This document shows positions 12,236 through 22,479 of a stretch of DNA of 64,000 bases, piece after piece. Below the pieces are notes generated by a model, which had not been told where the DNA came from, ran no database searches, and was given only the letters and a program-made list of their open reading frames with translations. A program made the position numbers and the translations under genes. This DNA comes from Liolophura sinensis (taxonomy: Eukaryota; Mollusca; Polyplacophora; Chitonida; Chitonidae). The stretch is taken from contig NC_088295.1 of assembly GCF_032854445.1 (NCBI RefSeq), positions 89,797,836 to 89,861,835 of the forward strand, written 5' to 3'. How positions within the stretch are numbered: position 1 is the first letter of the stretch; each line of letters opens with the position of its first letter.

Positions 12236-12856
12236 TAAAGGCTCGTCCAGACTACCCAACATCACTCTACTTTGTTGACTCCATAAGAGTCAACAGCAAG
12301 TTCAATGCCCCGTCCACACTTCAAATCAGATAAGTCAACCTTGTCCAACACTGTTGTCGTGTGTTTAACTGTGTTGAACTGTGTTGAGCTGTGTGTTTAT
12401 TGTTTGCTTTTTTTTTACCAAACTTTTGATAAATTGGAGGGAAATTTCCATATTTCTCTTCAATGCATGAGACACAATGTTCAGCAGGCGAACAAATCTC
12501 GTAGTGTTTTACAAGAGTGTTGTATAGACAAGGGTATTTTTCATACCCCTGTATCAACGAAACTGTCTCATAGTGAGACCAGTTTCTCTCTTTCGCCTTT
12601 GGTGCCGCCATTTTGCCAGGTCACGTGCCATGAGAGTATCACGTTATTTCTGAACACTTGCTGATTGGCTACTTTCACTCAAGTTGACTCCACTTGTTGA
12701 CAAAAAATACACATGCACATTTCCGATTGAACAATGTTGGGTGTTGCTGAGTGTTGTTGAACGAAGTTGAGCAACCCGTCCAGACAGCTCAACACGGCTC
12801 AACTTCAAGTTGAATCAACAAAAGTTGAGATGTTGGATAGTCTTGACGGGAATTAA
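12236..12856 (-). mobile_element. Harbinger-like DNA transposon, short form, with remnant of a Myb/MADF-type protein
   Basis: The left end CTCGTCCAGACTACCCAACA (from 12242) and the right end, reversed CCCGTCAAGACTATCCAACA (ending 12850), are near-identical inverted repeats. TAA lies just outside both ends (12236-12238 and 12854-12856), fitting the three-base duplication of PIF/Harbinger elements. Inside, the minus frame 12321-12611 begins MAAPKAKERNWSHYETVSLI, then QGYEKYPCLYNTLVKHY, resembling the MADF/Myb-SANT protein partner of Harbinger transposases. No transposase is present, so this would be non-autonomous. The internal part is rich in GTTGA/TCAAC words. Confidence 0.6.
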
Positions 12857-13013
12857 GTCATTCTTAAAACCGTGGCCGATATTTCGGCCGGAATTGACAC
12901 CTTATAAAATTTCTTGAAACGATCATCATGGTGAAATATTCTTGAAAAAAAACTCGCAACCATAAAAAAAAAATACTAATTTAATGATAATCACTGTTTC
13001 ATTTTATCATCAG

Positions 13014-13220
13014 TGGAAGTGTTCCTACCCATGATGTCATTTGGGAAGGTCGTTAGCCCGATCCCTGCCGTCGTTTATCAGACATGGGGGCTTGGGCCAA
13101 CCCTCCTCTCGAGACTTACCCTAAGCTCTGGGGGATTCTCCTTCCCCTGGCGGTCGGGCTTCTTCCTTGAATGCTGTTACATGTACCCTGTAATGATTTA
13201 CGCCTGCTTCTTTATAATAG
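13014..13220 (+). pseudogene. Transporter copy A, exon 2, donor site lost
   Basis: The acceptor TTTTATCATCAG ends at 13013. In phase with exon 1 the frame reads VEVFLPMMSFGKVVSPIPAV, then TWGLGPTLLSRLTLSSGG and CYMYPVMIYACFFII, giving membrane segments 2 to 4. The whole exon is open, unlike exon 2 of copy B. However the exon end reads ATAATAG followed by TTTAGTG, whereas copy B has ATAATAG followed by GTAAGTG, so the donor is destroyed and reading continues to a stop at once. Length is 207 bases against 208 in copy B. Confidence 0.8.
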
Positions 13221-13763
13221 TTTAGTGATGCCAGAGATGACCCTTGCTATTATGTTTCATGCATCAGCACACAGGTGAAGAACGAGTCATAACTGGGGCA
13301 ATCCAAATCATATTCATGCCAGAGCTACAGTGTTTTATACTTTGGTGAGAGTCCACGATTCAGCACAGTTGTAGTTTTATAGCAAATTTTATGTATGTAT
13401 GAAAAAGTTATGTATAGTAGACGGATGATGGGGGAAATTGAGGAGTTGGGAAGTTCCCAAAGGAAAAGGACGTCATTTGTTCCTCCGAAACACGGCGAGA
13501 CAGGTGATCGAAAAATTAATGATAGATACATGATACAGTAAGACATTTTTACCTGTAGGAAATGGAGAGTTCGATCTCAAAACTTCCCTTCTGTGTTGCA
13601 GGTTTCTAATATAGCCACACGGTCATGTGCACCCCAAACAGCTTTCTCGCTTATGACAGATAACATGGCAGATAATTATCTTTCGTGCAAATAATCGACA
13701 GTAAGTAACGGAAAAGCAATAGCAGCCGCCGTAACCCTTCTTTTCTACGTTTACTGGCCACAG
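13221..13763. other. Intron 2 of transporter copy A
   Basis: Non-coding and alignable with 29592-30639 of copy B, which is longer because of an inserted 270-bp repeat. Confidence 0.6.
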
Positions 13764-14749
13764 GTTTTGGAAGCGGTTTTCTCAATCTCAGCATCATCGC
13801 GACGGTTACCAAGTATTTTACCAGGAAACGTCAAGGCAAGGCCGTATCTACAGTTTTGACGTGTTATGCCGTCAGCCCGCTTATAACGCTGTTCGTCTAC
13901 CGGAGGTGGTTTGCGCATGGTCAGATAGAGGATGATGCCGGACAGGATTTTCATGGATTCATGCTCTCCTTCGCCATCACAATCGCCGTCGTGGGCTGTC
14001 TTTTACTAGGTGTCTCCAGATTTAGCAGAGAGACAGAATCATCAGAACTTTCCTTCCTCAATGATACTGATTCTGAGGATGTGGCAAAATCCACCGGTGA
14101 AGGGCCTAGCGGTCTGAGGACTAAAATAGTGCAGGAAACACAGACTATATTCCAGTGGCCGCTCCAAATGTTGATCTGGTCTTTTACCCTCTCTTACCCA
14201 GTTGTCACGGGCATTGATTATGACCTGGCTCTGTATGCTAAATCAAGTGGTTTATACACTGTGTTTGACAGCATATTTGTGGTGTTTCAAGTCATTTTAT
14301 TCTTGTCTCGTTTGGCTGTGGGTTTTATTTCTGACGCCTTGGTAGAGACAATTCCCCGGACTTCATACATCGCAGTCACGTCCTTCTTCCTGGCTGTCTG
14401 TCTTTGTGTCATGTCAGTTTTACCCACAGCCGAGTTAACCATGTACATGCTGTCAATTACGACTGATTTGGCAGGCGGGGTGGTAAAGCTCGTCTTGGTA
14501 ACTGTGCTTGTCCAGAACATCGGGAAAGAGAACTTTGCCAAAAATTGGGGAATCGCTTACAGCTTGACATCTGTTTTTGTGACGATTTGGGCCGCCATGT
14601 TCTCCTCTGTGTAGTCGGCTGCTCATAGTCAGGGAGGCGAGGACTGTTATGGAAGTTACTGTCTTCGGAGGATCAACATGGTCACATGCGCAATGGCGAC
14701 CGTCTCCATGTGCTGTAGCCTCTCTCTGACGTTTGTCAAGCGGTACTGA
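13764..14749 (+). pseudogene. Transporter copy A, exon 3 (C-terminal two thirds of nodulin-like MFS)
   Basis: The acceptor TTACTGGCCACAG ends at 13763. The frame is open for 282 codons. It gives GFGSGFLNLSIIATVTKYF, an acidic loop (SEDVAKSTGEG), FQWPLQMLIWSFTLSYPVVT, SRLAVGFISDAL and NIGKENFAKNWGIAYSLT; the last is the loop typical of NFD4-like carriers. A TAG at 14612-14614 stops it, but codons for GGEDCYGSYC follow in frame to a TGA at 14747, and are conserved in copy B, so the TAG is a late nonsense change. It is the best preserved exon of either copy and could still yield a truncated protein if transcribed alone. The substrate is unknown. Confidence 0.85.
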
Positions 14750-15530
14750 ACCACAACAAACCGCGCTCAGTTACAACAGATCCTTCAGACATACATGTAC
14801 CGGTACCACCAAAGACTTTAACATTTCGACCAACACATTTACACTTGCCGTCATTTTGAGCTCTGGTTCTGATGAAATATGAGGCTCTGGGTTGTGATTT
14901 CGGAACATCTGCTTTCTTCAAAATCTGAAAAGTTTGATATTTAACGGACTGAAAAATATAAAAATCCGGCCTCTGTTTCATGACCAGGTTGGCCAGAGTG
15001 AGATTCACTGGCACCAAAGATATCCGGGTAGCACGTGTCTGATGCAGGCAACACAACATTAAATCTCGGCTTTGCCTCGGCGTACTGTTGTGTAGTCCTC
15101 CTCAGTCATAGTCTTTGATCTCTACCCCAAAATACTAAAGACAAGATCTTTGTTGCAGTTTCATCCTTTTCCCAGAAATAAATAGGTCTACATGGACAAC
15201 AGATGATGACCAATCCCACTGGCCAACACAAATGTCTTGTTTCTAAACTGTTTATCCACCAACCTGCAGTCTAACGACTAATATTTCGCACAATTTGTCA
15301 CGAAATTAAAATATTAAATATCATTCTTTTATTGGTCTTTCTTCTGATATACACTTTGCAATAACAGTTTCTGTGGCCTTAAAAGTATAAGTGTTACCAG
15401 TAGCTTACAGCTATAGATGACCACAGATATGGCGCCACAGACCTATACCTGTATTTTATGGCATTCGAAGTCAGGTTCAGTTGTCACAAATGCTGACAGA
15501 TTAGGCTTCTGGCAAAAGTTATTTGCTAAT
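14750..15530. other. 3' flank of copy A, part of the segmental duplication
   Basis: The sequence aligns with about 32580-33400 downstream of copy B (for example GTTGTGATTTCGGAAC, CTCGGCTTTGCCTCGGCGTA and AGTCATAGTCTTTGATCTCT). The minus-strand frames here differ between copies, so I regard the region as non-coding 3' UTR or flank. Confidence 0.7.
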
Positions 15531-16509
15531 TATTAAAATTTAACAAAGAAAAAGCACAAGAACGTACTTGTCTTCGCCTTCTTTACAAGAGCTTTCTTTG
15601 TGGCTTCAAAACAGACAGGATGTGATCTTTCCAGCATTAAATACCATGGCGCAAAACTTTTGAAGGGATTACTCACACATATGCAAACACAGATATTAAG
15701 TCAATTAGACCCGTTCGATGGCCTAACGATGGGGGTCAATGGGAAGAAAAACAGGACTGGTTGGTTAGATTTTCGAATAATGTGAACTAAAATTGCTAAA
15801 AATATTACAGAGAGGCGGAAATATAGCCAATGGACTCTTTTCACCTTGGAAAATAGAGTATCTCTTTCAAGTGTTCAACATTAGGGAACACCTTACACCT
15901 GAGGCATACAGGTTATGTATATAAGTGCGTTCTTGCAGTGTATCCTTGATTAATCGTTATGCATTAATTTAGGGCTACAGACCGATCTTATGTTAATTAC
16001 ATGAGTAATTAATCTCAATCAAAATAAACGATCGTGTGCGTATTATATATAGGGTTTAAAACCTTACACTTCGGACGCGAAACGGGTAAACAAATTGTTT
16101 CAAGCAACAAGCATGTTTCAATCAGAAATAAAAATATGTTCCTAAGACACAAACTGTAACTCAAAGCCTAAAATCTCGTCCAAGATACATTTTTTATCTT
16201 TAAAGGTATTAAAATGCACAATTAGAATAGTCTCTATTGGTAATAATCAATAATAATCCAATTATTATTCATTCATTCTTGTCAGTTAATGCTTCTTAAA
16301 AAGGTACCGTGTATACCCTATAAGAGAGAAAGCCGAACAATAACCTGTAAACATATGGATGATGTAAATGCATATTTAAGCATATTTAGCCCTGTCGTTT
16401 TATTTAACCGACAAAACATATCCGACAGTCTTAAAAAAAACGTGGCTTTAAAATATTTGTTGACGAGAATTCATATAGAGTGATTTCGTTTGCCATGAAA
16501 AACCTGTCC
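15531..16509. other. No gene recognised
   Basis: AT-rich sequence with short chance frames only. Confidence 0.3.
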
Positions 16510-16602
16510 TCAAAGCGTATCTCGCAATGATATGGCTGAAATATTGCCGATGTGGCGTTAAGCCATAATCATTCATTCTTTGATTCATTCAAAGCGTATC
16601 TC
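16510..16602 (+). mobile_element. Very short SINE tail insertion with 14-bp target-site duplication
   Basis: The direct repeat TCAAAGCGTATCTC occurs at 16510-16523 and 16589-16602. Between them lie 65 bases with ATATGGCTGAAATATTGCCG, ATGTGGCGTTAAGCC and a CATTCATTCTTTGATTCAT tail, resembling the 3' end of a mollusc SINE. It is a strongly 5'-truncated retroposon. Confidence 0.8.
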
Positions 16603-17237
16603 AGTCGGGAGCTCGGGTTCAACAGCTTCCCTCCCATAAACCTCGGGGCCTATGTTCTCGGAGCTTTTGTATGTCCTTGTGGAATGTTTTATACCAGCTT
16701 TGAGCTTTATTCGCGTGATACGACACGTATCATTATCAGAAGACACCCTGAATCAGGCGAAAGCATCACACTCCGGAAACCCTTCATACGGTAGCAGTCA
16801 CTGCTCAAACACACATTTATTCATACGTCAAATGACACACAACTTGAAGGCCCCCACGTCCTGTTCAGCATATTTAAGTAGAACGAATTGGTGTGCTATG
16901 AGACGCACAGTACCTCAACGTTTACCTCTGACAATCAAACGAGTTTCCAAGGACAATTACTAATAGCCTTTATCCAGTTTTGGTGATCCCTGTTATGTGT
17001 TTGAAGAAACGCGATTCTTCCACATAGATGTGATGACAAATTTCCACGCAATTCCTTGTGCTCTTGATTCGTGTAATGTGGACCTTTGGCTACTTCGACC
17101 TTTGTAACACAGCGTCAAGTAAATGTATATAGTAGGACGGCGAAGAGATGAAGCCAGGTTAGTCTCGCTATGTCGTAGGTAATGTGCATTTTATGTAAAT
17201 TTTGGGGAAATGTATAACTGCCCAGGTTGTACTACTT
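16603..17237. other. No gene recognised
   Basis: Only short chance frames seen; no exon or repeat identified. Confidence 0.3.
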
Positions 17238-17336
17238 GATTATTTATTTATTTATTTATTTGACTTGTGTTTTCACGCCGTGCTCAAGAATATTTCACTT
17301 ATACGACGGCGACCAGCATTACGTTGGGAGGAAACC
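17238..17336 (-). mobile_element. SINE family I, 3' fragment
   Basis: A TTATTTATTTATTTATTTGA tail is followed by GCTCAAGAATATTTCACTTA and CGACGGCGACCAGCATTACG, matching the family's 3' end. It stops after GGGAGGAAACC. Confidence 0.85.
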
Positions 17337-17877
17337 TTATCCCCCAAAACGCTTATCCTCCCGACCATAGAAATTTCGTATTAGTTGATTATCTCCATAA
17401 TATAACGGTAGTATTTTGAAAGTGACAGTACAGTGGGTATTTAGGTGATTGTCCTATATACAGTGGGAAATAATGTAACGCAGATCACACCCTCTGGTCT
17501 ACACGGTAAGCTGGTTGATTACCAAGTAACTTTGACATACACTATACATTGTTCCTTCACTTCACCGTACCCAGGGTGTACAGGCTGTGTTCTTTCGCCC
17601 TTTGTTGGTATAGTGAGCCAAGGCCACGGATATTAAATCCAGTGTTCTGTAACACGGTACTATTGCTATAGTGTACAAGAAGCCTGTTCTGAATTATGTC
17701 AATAATTAGCGTATTGATACTTATAAAACTAAAACAAATGTGGAACATACATTCGTGGATATGAACCTTCCAAAGATAGCTCTTTGATACCGAACATAAT
17801 ATAATTACACTTAATCGTTTATTTCCGTATTGTCGTGAAACTCCCTTAGAGACGACAATAGGCGGCGTGTACACTTC

Positions 17878-18646
17878 TGTTACAACCCAAACTGTCTGTA
17901 TTATAAAGAGATGGCTTGTTCGAAATACACGACAGTTTAGACGCACAAAAAAGTAACCAAAACCAGCAGATTTTATTTTACAATAATTTATTAGCTTAAC
18001 AAGAACAGATAATAAGACTTATACAAATACTAAAGTACTTTAGTTTAACAAGAAAGGATAGCAGTATCTATACAAATACTAAGGTACTTACGGTGTCAAG
18101 TCCAAACGGACGCATATATTCCACAATATATATACCACACAGGCATAAATGCTCAGAGGCAAATTCACAAGAGGGAAAATCCACAGTATAACTGAGTGTA
18201 TGACGAAATATACACAAAATTCCACAGACAGGGTCCGTGTACTAATAGGCACTGTGAATACAAGAGCACAAATTAAACATACAAGTTCAGACTGAACAAG
18301 TGCTCGGTGGAGATAGGATATAGAAAAGCCAGAGGCTATAGAGACACCAAAATTCAGCACAAATGGCCTACTAAAGTAATACACAGCAAAAGCATCCAAG
18401 CTCTCAATAATTCCCCTTTCTCCGTTCTCTGTTCTCTCCCTTTGACCTGCTTTCATAGGTCTTATATAGCCTCGTGGAATTGTCTAGAATAAGGAAATTC
18501 CTGAACACTTGATGTAAACAAACAGGCACCGAACTGAGCGCATTCTGGAATATTCTAAGGTAGAGGCAGACAGCAGGCGCTGAACTCAGCGTATGTAAAC
18601 AGTGGCAAGCTAAATTTAGAAACTGACGGCAGTCGTGCACATAACA
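17878..18646 (-). repeat. 3' LTR of the gypsy element
   Basis: On the minus strand it starts TGTTATGTGCACGACTGCC, directly after a purine-rich GAAGGGTGGGTG tract, and ends TTGGGTTGTAACA. A TATATAAG box lies at 18461-18468, and AATAAA signals lie at 17987-17992 and 17972-17977, so R would run from about 18435 to about 17960. The last 91 bases are nearly identical to 21757-21667. The 122-codon frame at 18088-18456 lies within this LTR and is probably incidental. Confidence 0.75.
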
Positions 18647-18779
18647 CACCCACCCTTCAAGAAAAAAAAGTTTTCCTAACTTTTTTTTTATTACTTACAA
18701 TATATGTTAAACAATATATGTTAAACAATAATACATACAACATTGTAAAACCACATGTAATTAAACATTTATACACAAC

Positions 18780-21548
18780 TTATACACGAGACAAGCAATC
18801 TGCAATAACATTATCTTTTCCCTTTACATGTTTGATTTCAAGATTACATTCCTGCAACAATAAACTCCACCGTAACAATCTCTGATTCTTTCCCTTAACT
18901 TTCTGTAGAAACACAAGTGGATTGTGATCAGTATTTACAATCACAGGTTGTCTCGAAGCTGTTACATAAACTTCAAAATGTTGCAGAGCTAAAATAACAG
19001 ACAAACATTCTTTTTCAACACTTGAATAATTTCTCTGAAGCTTGTTAAGTTTACGGGAAAAGAAACAAACTGGATGATCAACACCAAGATTGTCCTCCTG
19101 AAGCAAAACAGCACCTACAGCAACATCGTGAAAGATGACATCAGTTCTTGATGGTACATCCGGAAACAAATGTGAAAACTCAAAAACAAGTTCAGACAGT
19201 TGCTGTTGCTGAATGGGTTCCAGATGTTGCAGTTTAGAATCAAGTTGTTTTAAGACATCTGAACTCTGAAGCTTTGAAGACTTGAGCTCAGAATCAACCA
19301 ACTGTTCGCCAATATCATCTGTATTACAGCAACTCTGGTCAATGTCAGCAGCAACAACATTAACAGAATGTACAGCAGTGTTGTCAGTGTCACTTCTGTT
19401 TACATAGGGTTTCAGCATGTTAATATGACATAACTGACTTGATTTGCGCCGATCAGGTGTTTTAACAACATAGTTAAGCTCACTCAGCTTTTTGTCAACA
19501 ACATATGGACCAAAATATCTGACATCAAAGCATTTACCAGGTACAGGTAACAATACTAAAACTTTCTGACCAGGTTGAAATGACCGAACAACAGATTTCT
19601 CATTATCAATGCAGTCGCCTTGAGTAAACATTTGTGTAAGAAATGTATCTTGTAAGTCCGTTACTGTGTTTTTGCCGTTATCAGAAAGTTTGTTTGACAT
19701 AGACCTCGTTACAGCACAAGAGGGATACAAATCTGGAATTTCTTTCTCAACAGGATCAACAGTTTGATTTAAACAAGGTTTATCAGTCACAATAGGATTA
19801 ACCATTACTTTGTCACCAGCAAGATCGTTGCCAAGTAGTAGATGAATTCCTTTAATAGGCAAAGTAGGCCTAATGCCGACAGTAACAGGACCCGAAATAA
19901 TATCTGATGACAAGTAAGCTTTGTGAAGAGGCACAGATTCAAATTCAGCAGAGCTTACACCTCTAATTAATACATTTGATCCAGAATATGACTCATCAGA
20001 AAATGGCAAAACATCTTGTAACAATAAAGAGTGAGAAGCTCCAGTATCTCTTAATATCCTGATCTTTGTATCACAAGACATGTCACTTTTAAGTGAGACT
20101 TTACCGTCATAAATAAATGGCTCAAAAACCTTCATAACATTATCCTGTGAATTCTGTGTATAATCTACTGGTGGAGTCTTAACATAATCAAATGCATCAA
20201 CATTGTTCACTATATCAGACTTTTTAGCAGTAACACACAAACCAGTAGGCTTGGAGCCACCCTCCTGTTCTTGCCTTCTCTTTAAAGCATAACAATTTGA
20301 TATGACATGGCCTGGCTTCCTACAAAAATTACACGTAACCCTGCTAAACTGTCTACCAGTAAATGTACGGTCAGACCTTCGTTGAGTAGTGTTCGAATTA
20401 ACAGGTCTTCTTTGATCACCTGATTTGTCAAAATTTTGAGCCTGTTTCGGTGGGCCTGAATTTGAGTCAAATGAACCGCTGGAAAAGGGTTGAGGCTTTC
20501 TAAATGTAGACGGCTTTTTCTGAAATGAGACCTTATGTGTAACCGTGTATGTATCGGCCATAGTGGCTGCTGCTTCTAAAGTATCAGCCTCTTTGTCCTC
20601 AGTGAAAGTTCTGACATCATCATTAATATACCTTTTAAAGTCTTCAATCAGAATGATCTGTTTCAACTTTTCATAATCATTATCTACGCTTTTAGCATAA
20701 CACCACCGCTCAAACAATTGTTCCTTTTGCCTAGCAAATTCAATGTAAGTCTGATCTCTTTTCTCAAAATTTCTAAATTTCTGCCGATAGGCCTCTGGCA
20801 CAAGCTCATAACTTTTTAAGATAACATCTTTCACAAAATCATAATCCGCAACCTGTTCTGTTGATAACTCTGTGTATATATCCATAGCTTTGCCAGTTAA
20901 CACACTCTGTAAAAGGGTACTCCAAAAATTTTTAGGCCACTCTAAATTCTGAGCAATCTTCTCAAACTGTAGAAAATATTTATCTACATCAGTTTCACGA
21001 AACTGTGGCACCAATCTTATGTTTCTAGCGACGTCAAATTTTGGAGGCATATCAGAAAAACTTAAGCCATACCTATCTCCTTCTAGTTTCCTTGCTTCAA
21101 TTTCGCTCTGAAGTCTCAATTTCTCCAATTCGAACACTCTTTCATTTTCCCTTTCTCTAAACAACCTTTCATCTTCCTTTTCTTTAAACAATCTTTCATT
21201 TTCCTTTTCTTTAAACAATCTTTCATTTTCCTTTTCTTTAAACAATCTTTCATCTTCCTTTTCTTTAAACAATCTTTCACTTTCCCTTTCCTTCAGTTCT
21301 AACTCCTTCAGTCTTATTACAGTTAAATCATCGCCCTCAGGCCTGTACGCATCTAATGCACTTTCATCAAACTCCTGTAATTCTACCAAACACTTAGCAA
21401 TACTAAACTACATATCTTTCTTACGTAAGGATCTTTTGATATTAAGATTCAGGTACTTGCTTAAAGCATACAAATCATTCTTATTTAACACATCAGAAAT
21501 ATCCTGATCTGGCGCTTCCATAAACTCGTCGGGCTTAAAATCCGACAT
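18780..21548 (-). pseudogene. Fused gag-pol frame of the Gmr1-like gypsy element (partial pol, one early stop)
   Basis: An ATG at 21548 opens a frame that meets a TAG at 21410-21408 after 46 codons, then stays open for 875 codons to the TAA at 18782-18780. Numbering from 21389, residues 20-65 hold a nine-residue repeat (KEKENERLF type, coiled coil likely). A gag core follows, with a zinc knuckle CNFCRKPGH near 353. The protease motif DTGAS lies near 443, and an integrase-tail GPY module (RYFGPYVVDKKL, CHINMLKPY) near 623. FPDVPSRTDVIFHDV near 741 is the start of RT. AVGAVLLQ, NTDHNPL and KGKDNVIADCLSRV belong to RNase H, whose first catalytic aspartate is lost at the deletion joint near 19121. 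The RT active-site region and integrase core are absent. This is a defective animal retroelement copy. Confidence 0.8.
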
Positions 21549-21645
21549 GATGAATAAAATCTACTGGCAAAATTTACTACAAAGTCAAAGACTAGAAAAA
21601 TGACACAACTTACACAAAATCCGTTCAATTCCAATTCAAATTCAC

Positions 21646-21664
21646 TTCCCGGACAAGCCCCCAA
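21646..21664 (-). promoter_or_regulatory. Primer-binding site resembling tRNA-Pro type
   Basis: TTGGGGGCTTGTCCGGGAA begins two bases after the CGTAACA end of the 5' LTR piece. It closely resembles the proline-tRNA primer site used by many retroviruses (TGGGGGCTCGTCCGGGAT). The tRNA assignment is inference. Confidence 0.65.
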
Positions 21665-21666
21665 TT

Positions 21667-21757
21667 TGTTACGACCCAAACTGTCTGTATTATAAAGAGA
21701 TGGCTTGTTCGAAATACACGACAGTTTAGACGCACAAAAAAGTAATCAAAACCAGCA
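21667..21757 (-). repeat. 5' LTR remnant equal to the U5 part only
   Basis: These 91 bases match 17878-17968 of the 3' LTR almost exactly (for example CAAACTGTCTGTATTATAAA). The match ends at TGCTGG on the minus strand, near the expected polyadenylation point, and the target-site repeat follows directly. Confidence 0.8.
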
Positions 21758-21764
21758 ACACTTC

Positions 21765-22479
21765 GTCCTTACCCCCACCACGTTGCCGCACCAACCACTT
21801 GCATTATATTCCTTCTCTCCTCCCCCTTTTTCCTGTACATAACTGCCTGTGAAGGTACAATGGTATTAGCCATCGTACAGTAACAACACAGGTTGTCCTG
21901 CTTGGCTGACTTTCAATATCCTGAGGAAAAGTGACCAGGTCATTTCGTGGTCAATACTTACAGACTTCCCCAACTGTGTGCAGTGTATATATAGAACCTG
22001 GGGCGACTCCACGTGCTTCAGATTTCAAACCATTCACAGTGGCAGCTAACCACCGCCACCGCCACCCCCCCCCCCCCCCACCCCCGCCCCAACATTTGTT
22101 GCACATCTCGCATGTCAATAGGACATAAGCCAGTAGTTTCACGTGTGTGTGTGTTGAATACTTGTGCTTTTGTTTTTGCGTTTAACTAATTTCACATAAA
22201 TTAACCTGAAGTGGCAAATACAATTCACAATGATCGAAATAAAATGCATATGGCATATACCCCACTCCCCATACTGCCTACGTTAATGTGTTTTGCCACT
22301 TTCGTCAACTTTCACATCTTAAAATTCCACTTTTGCCAGCTCTGTTATTTCGGTGGCCCTTGGCACACACAGGCGACGAGTCAGTTAATTAACCGTGTAG
22401 AGTTAACATGTAGTGAAAGGTTTGTCCACGAATGGTTTAAATCCAGCAACTTAGCATAAGTACAATTTTGTCAACACTA
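21765..22479. other. No gene recognised; C-rich tract
   Basis: It contains a short CCGCCA/poly-C tract at about 22050-22090, with no exon evidence. Confidence 0.4.

Larger units (their letters stand above)
17871..21764 (-). mobile_element. Gypsy-type LTR retrotransposon with integrase-before-RT order, internally deleted
   Basis: The element contains, in minus-strand order, a 91-bp U5-like segment (21757-21667), a primer-binding site, gag, protease, the integrase tail module, the start of RT, RNase H, and a 769-bp 3' LTR (18646-17878). The direct repeat ACACTTC flanks it at 17871-17877 and 21758-21764. Pol ends in RNase H, and the GPY-like integrase tail precedes RT. This is the order of Gmr1-like gypsy elements, not of ordinary gypsy. 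The integrase core and the RT core are both missing, so this copy cannot move by itself. Confidence 0.75.

Noticed and set aside
14736..15059. Minus frame downstream of transporter A as a gene
   Set aside because: The homologous sequence in copy B does not keep the frame.
18088..18456. Membrane-protein-like 122-codon frame
   Set aside because: It lies within the LTR of the gypsy element and overlaps its promoter and R region.
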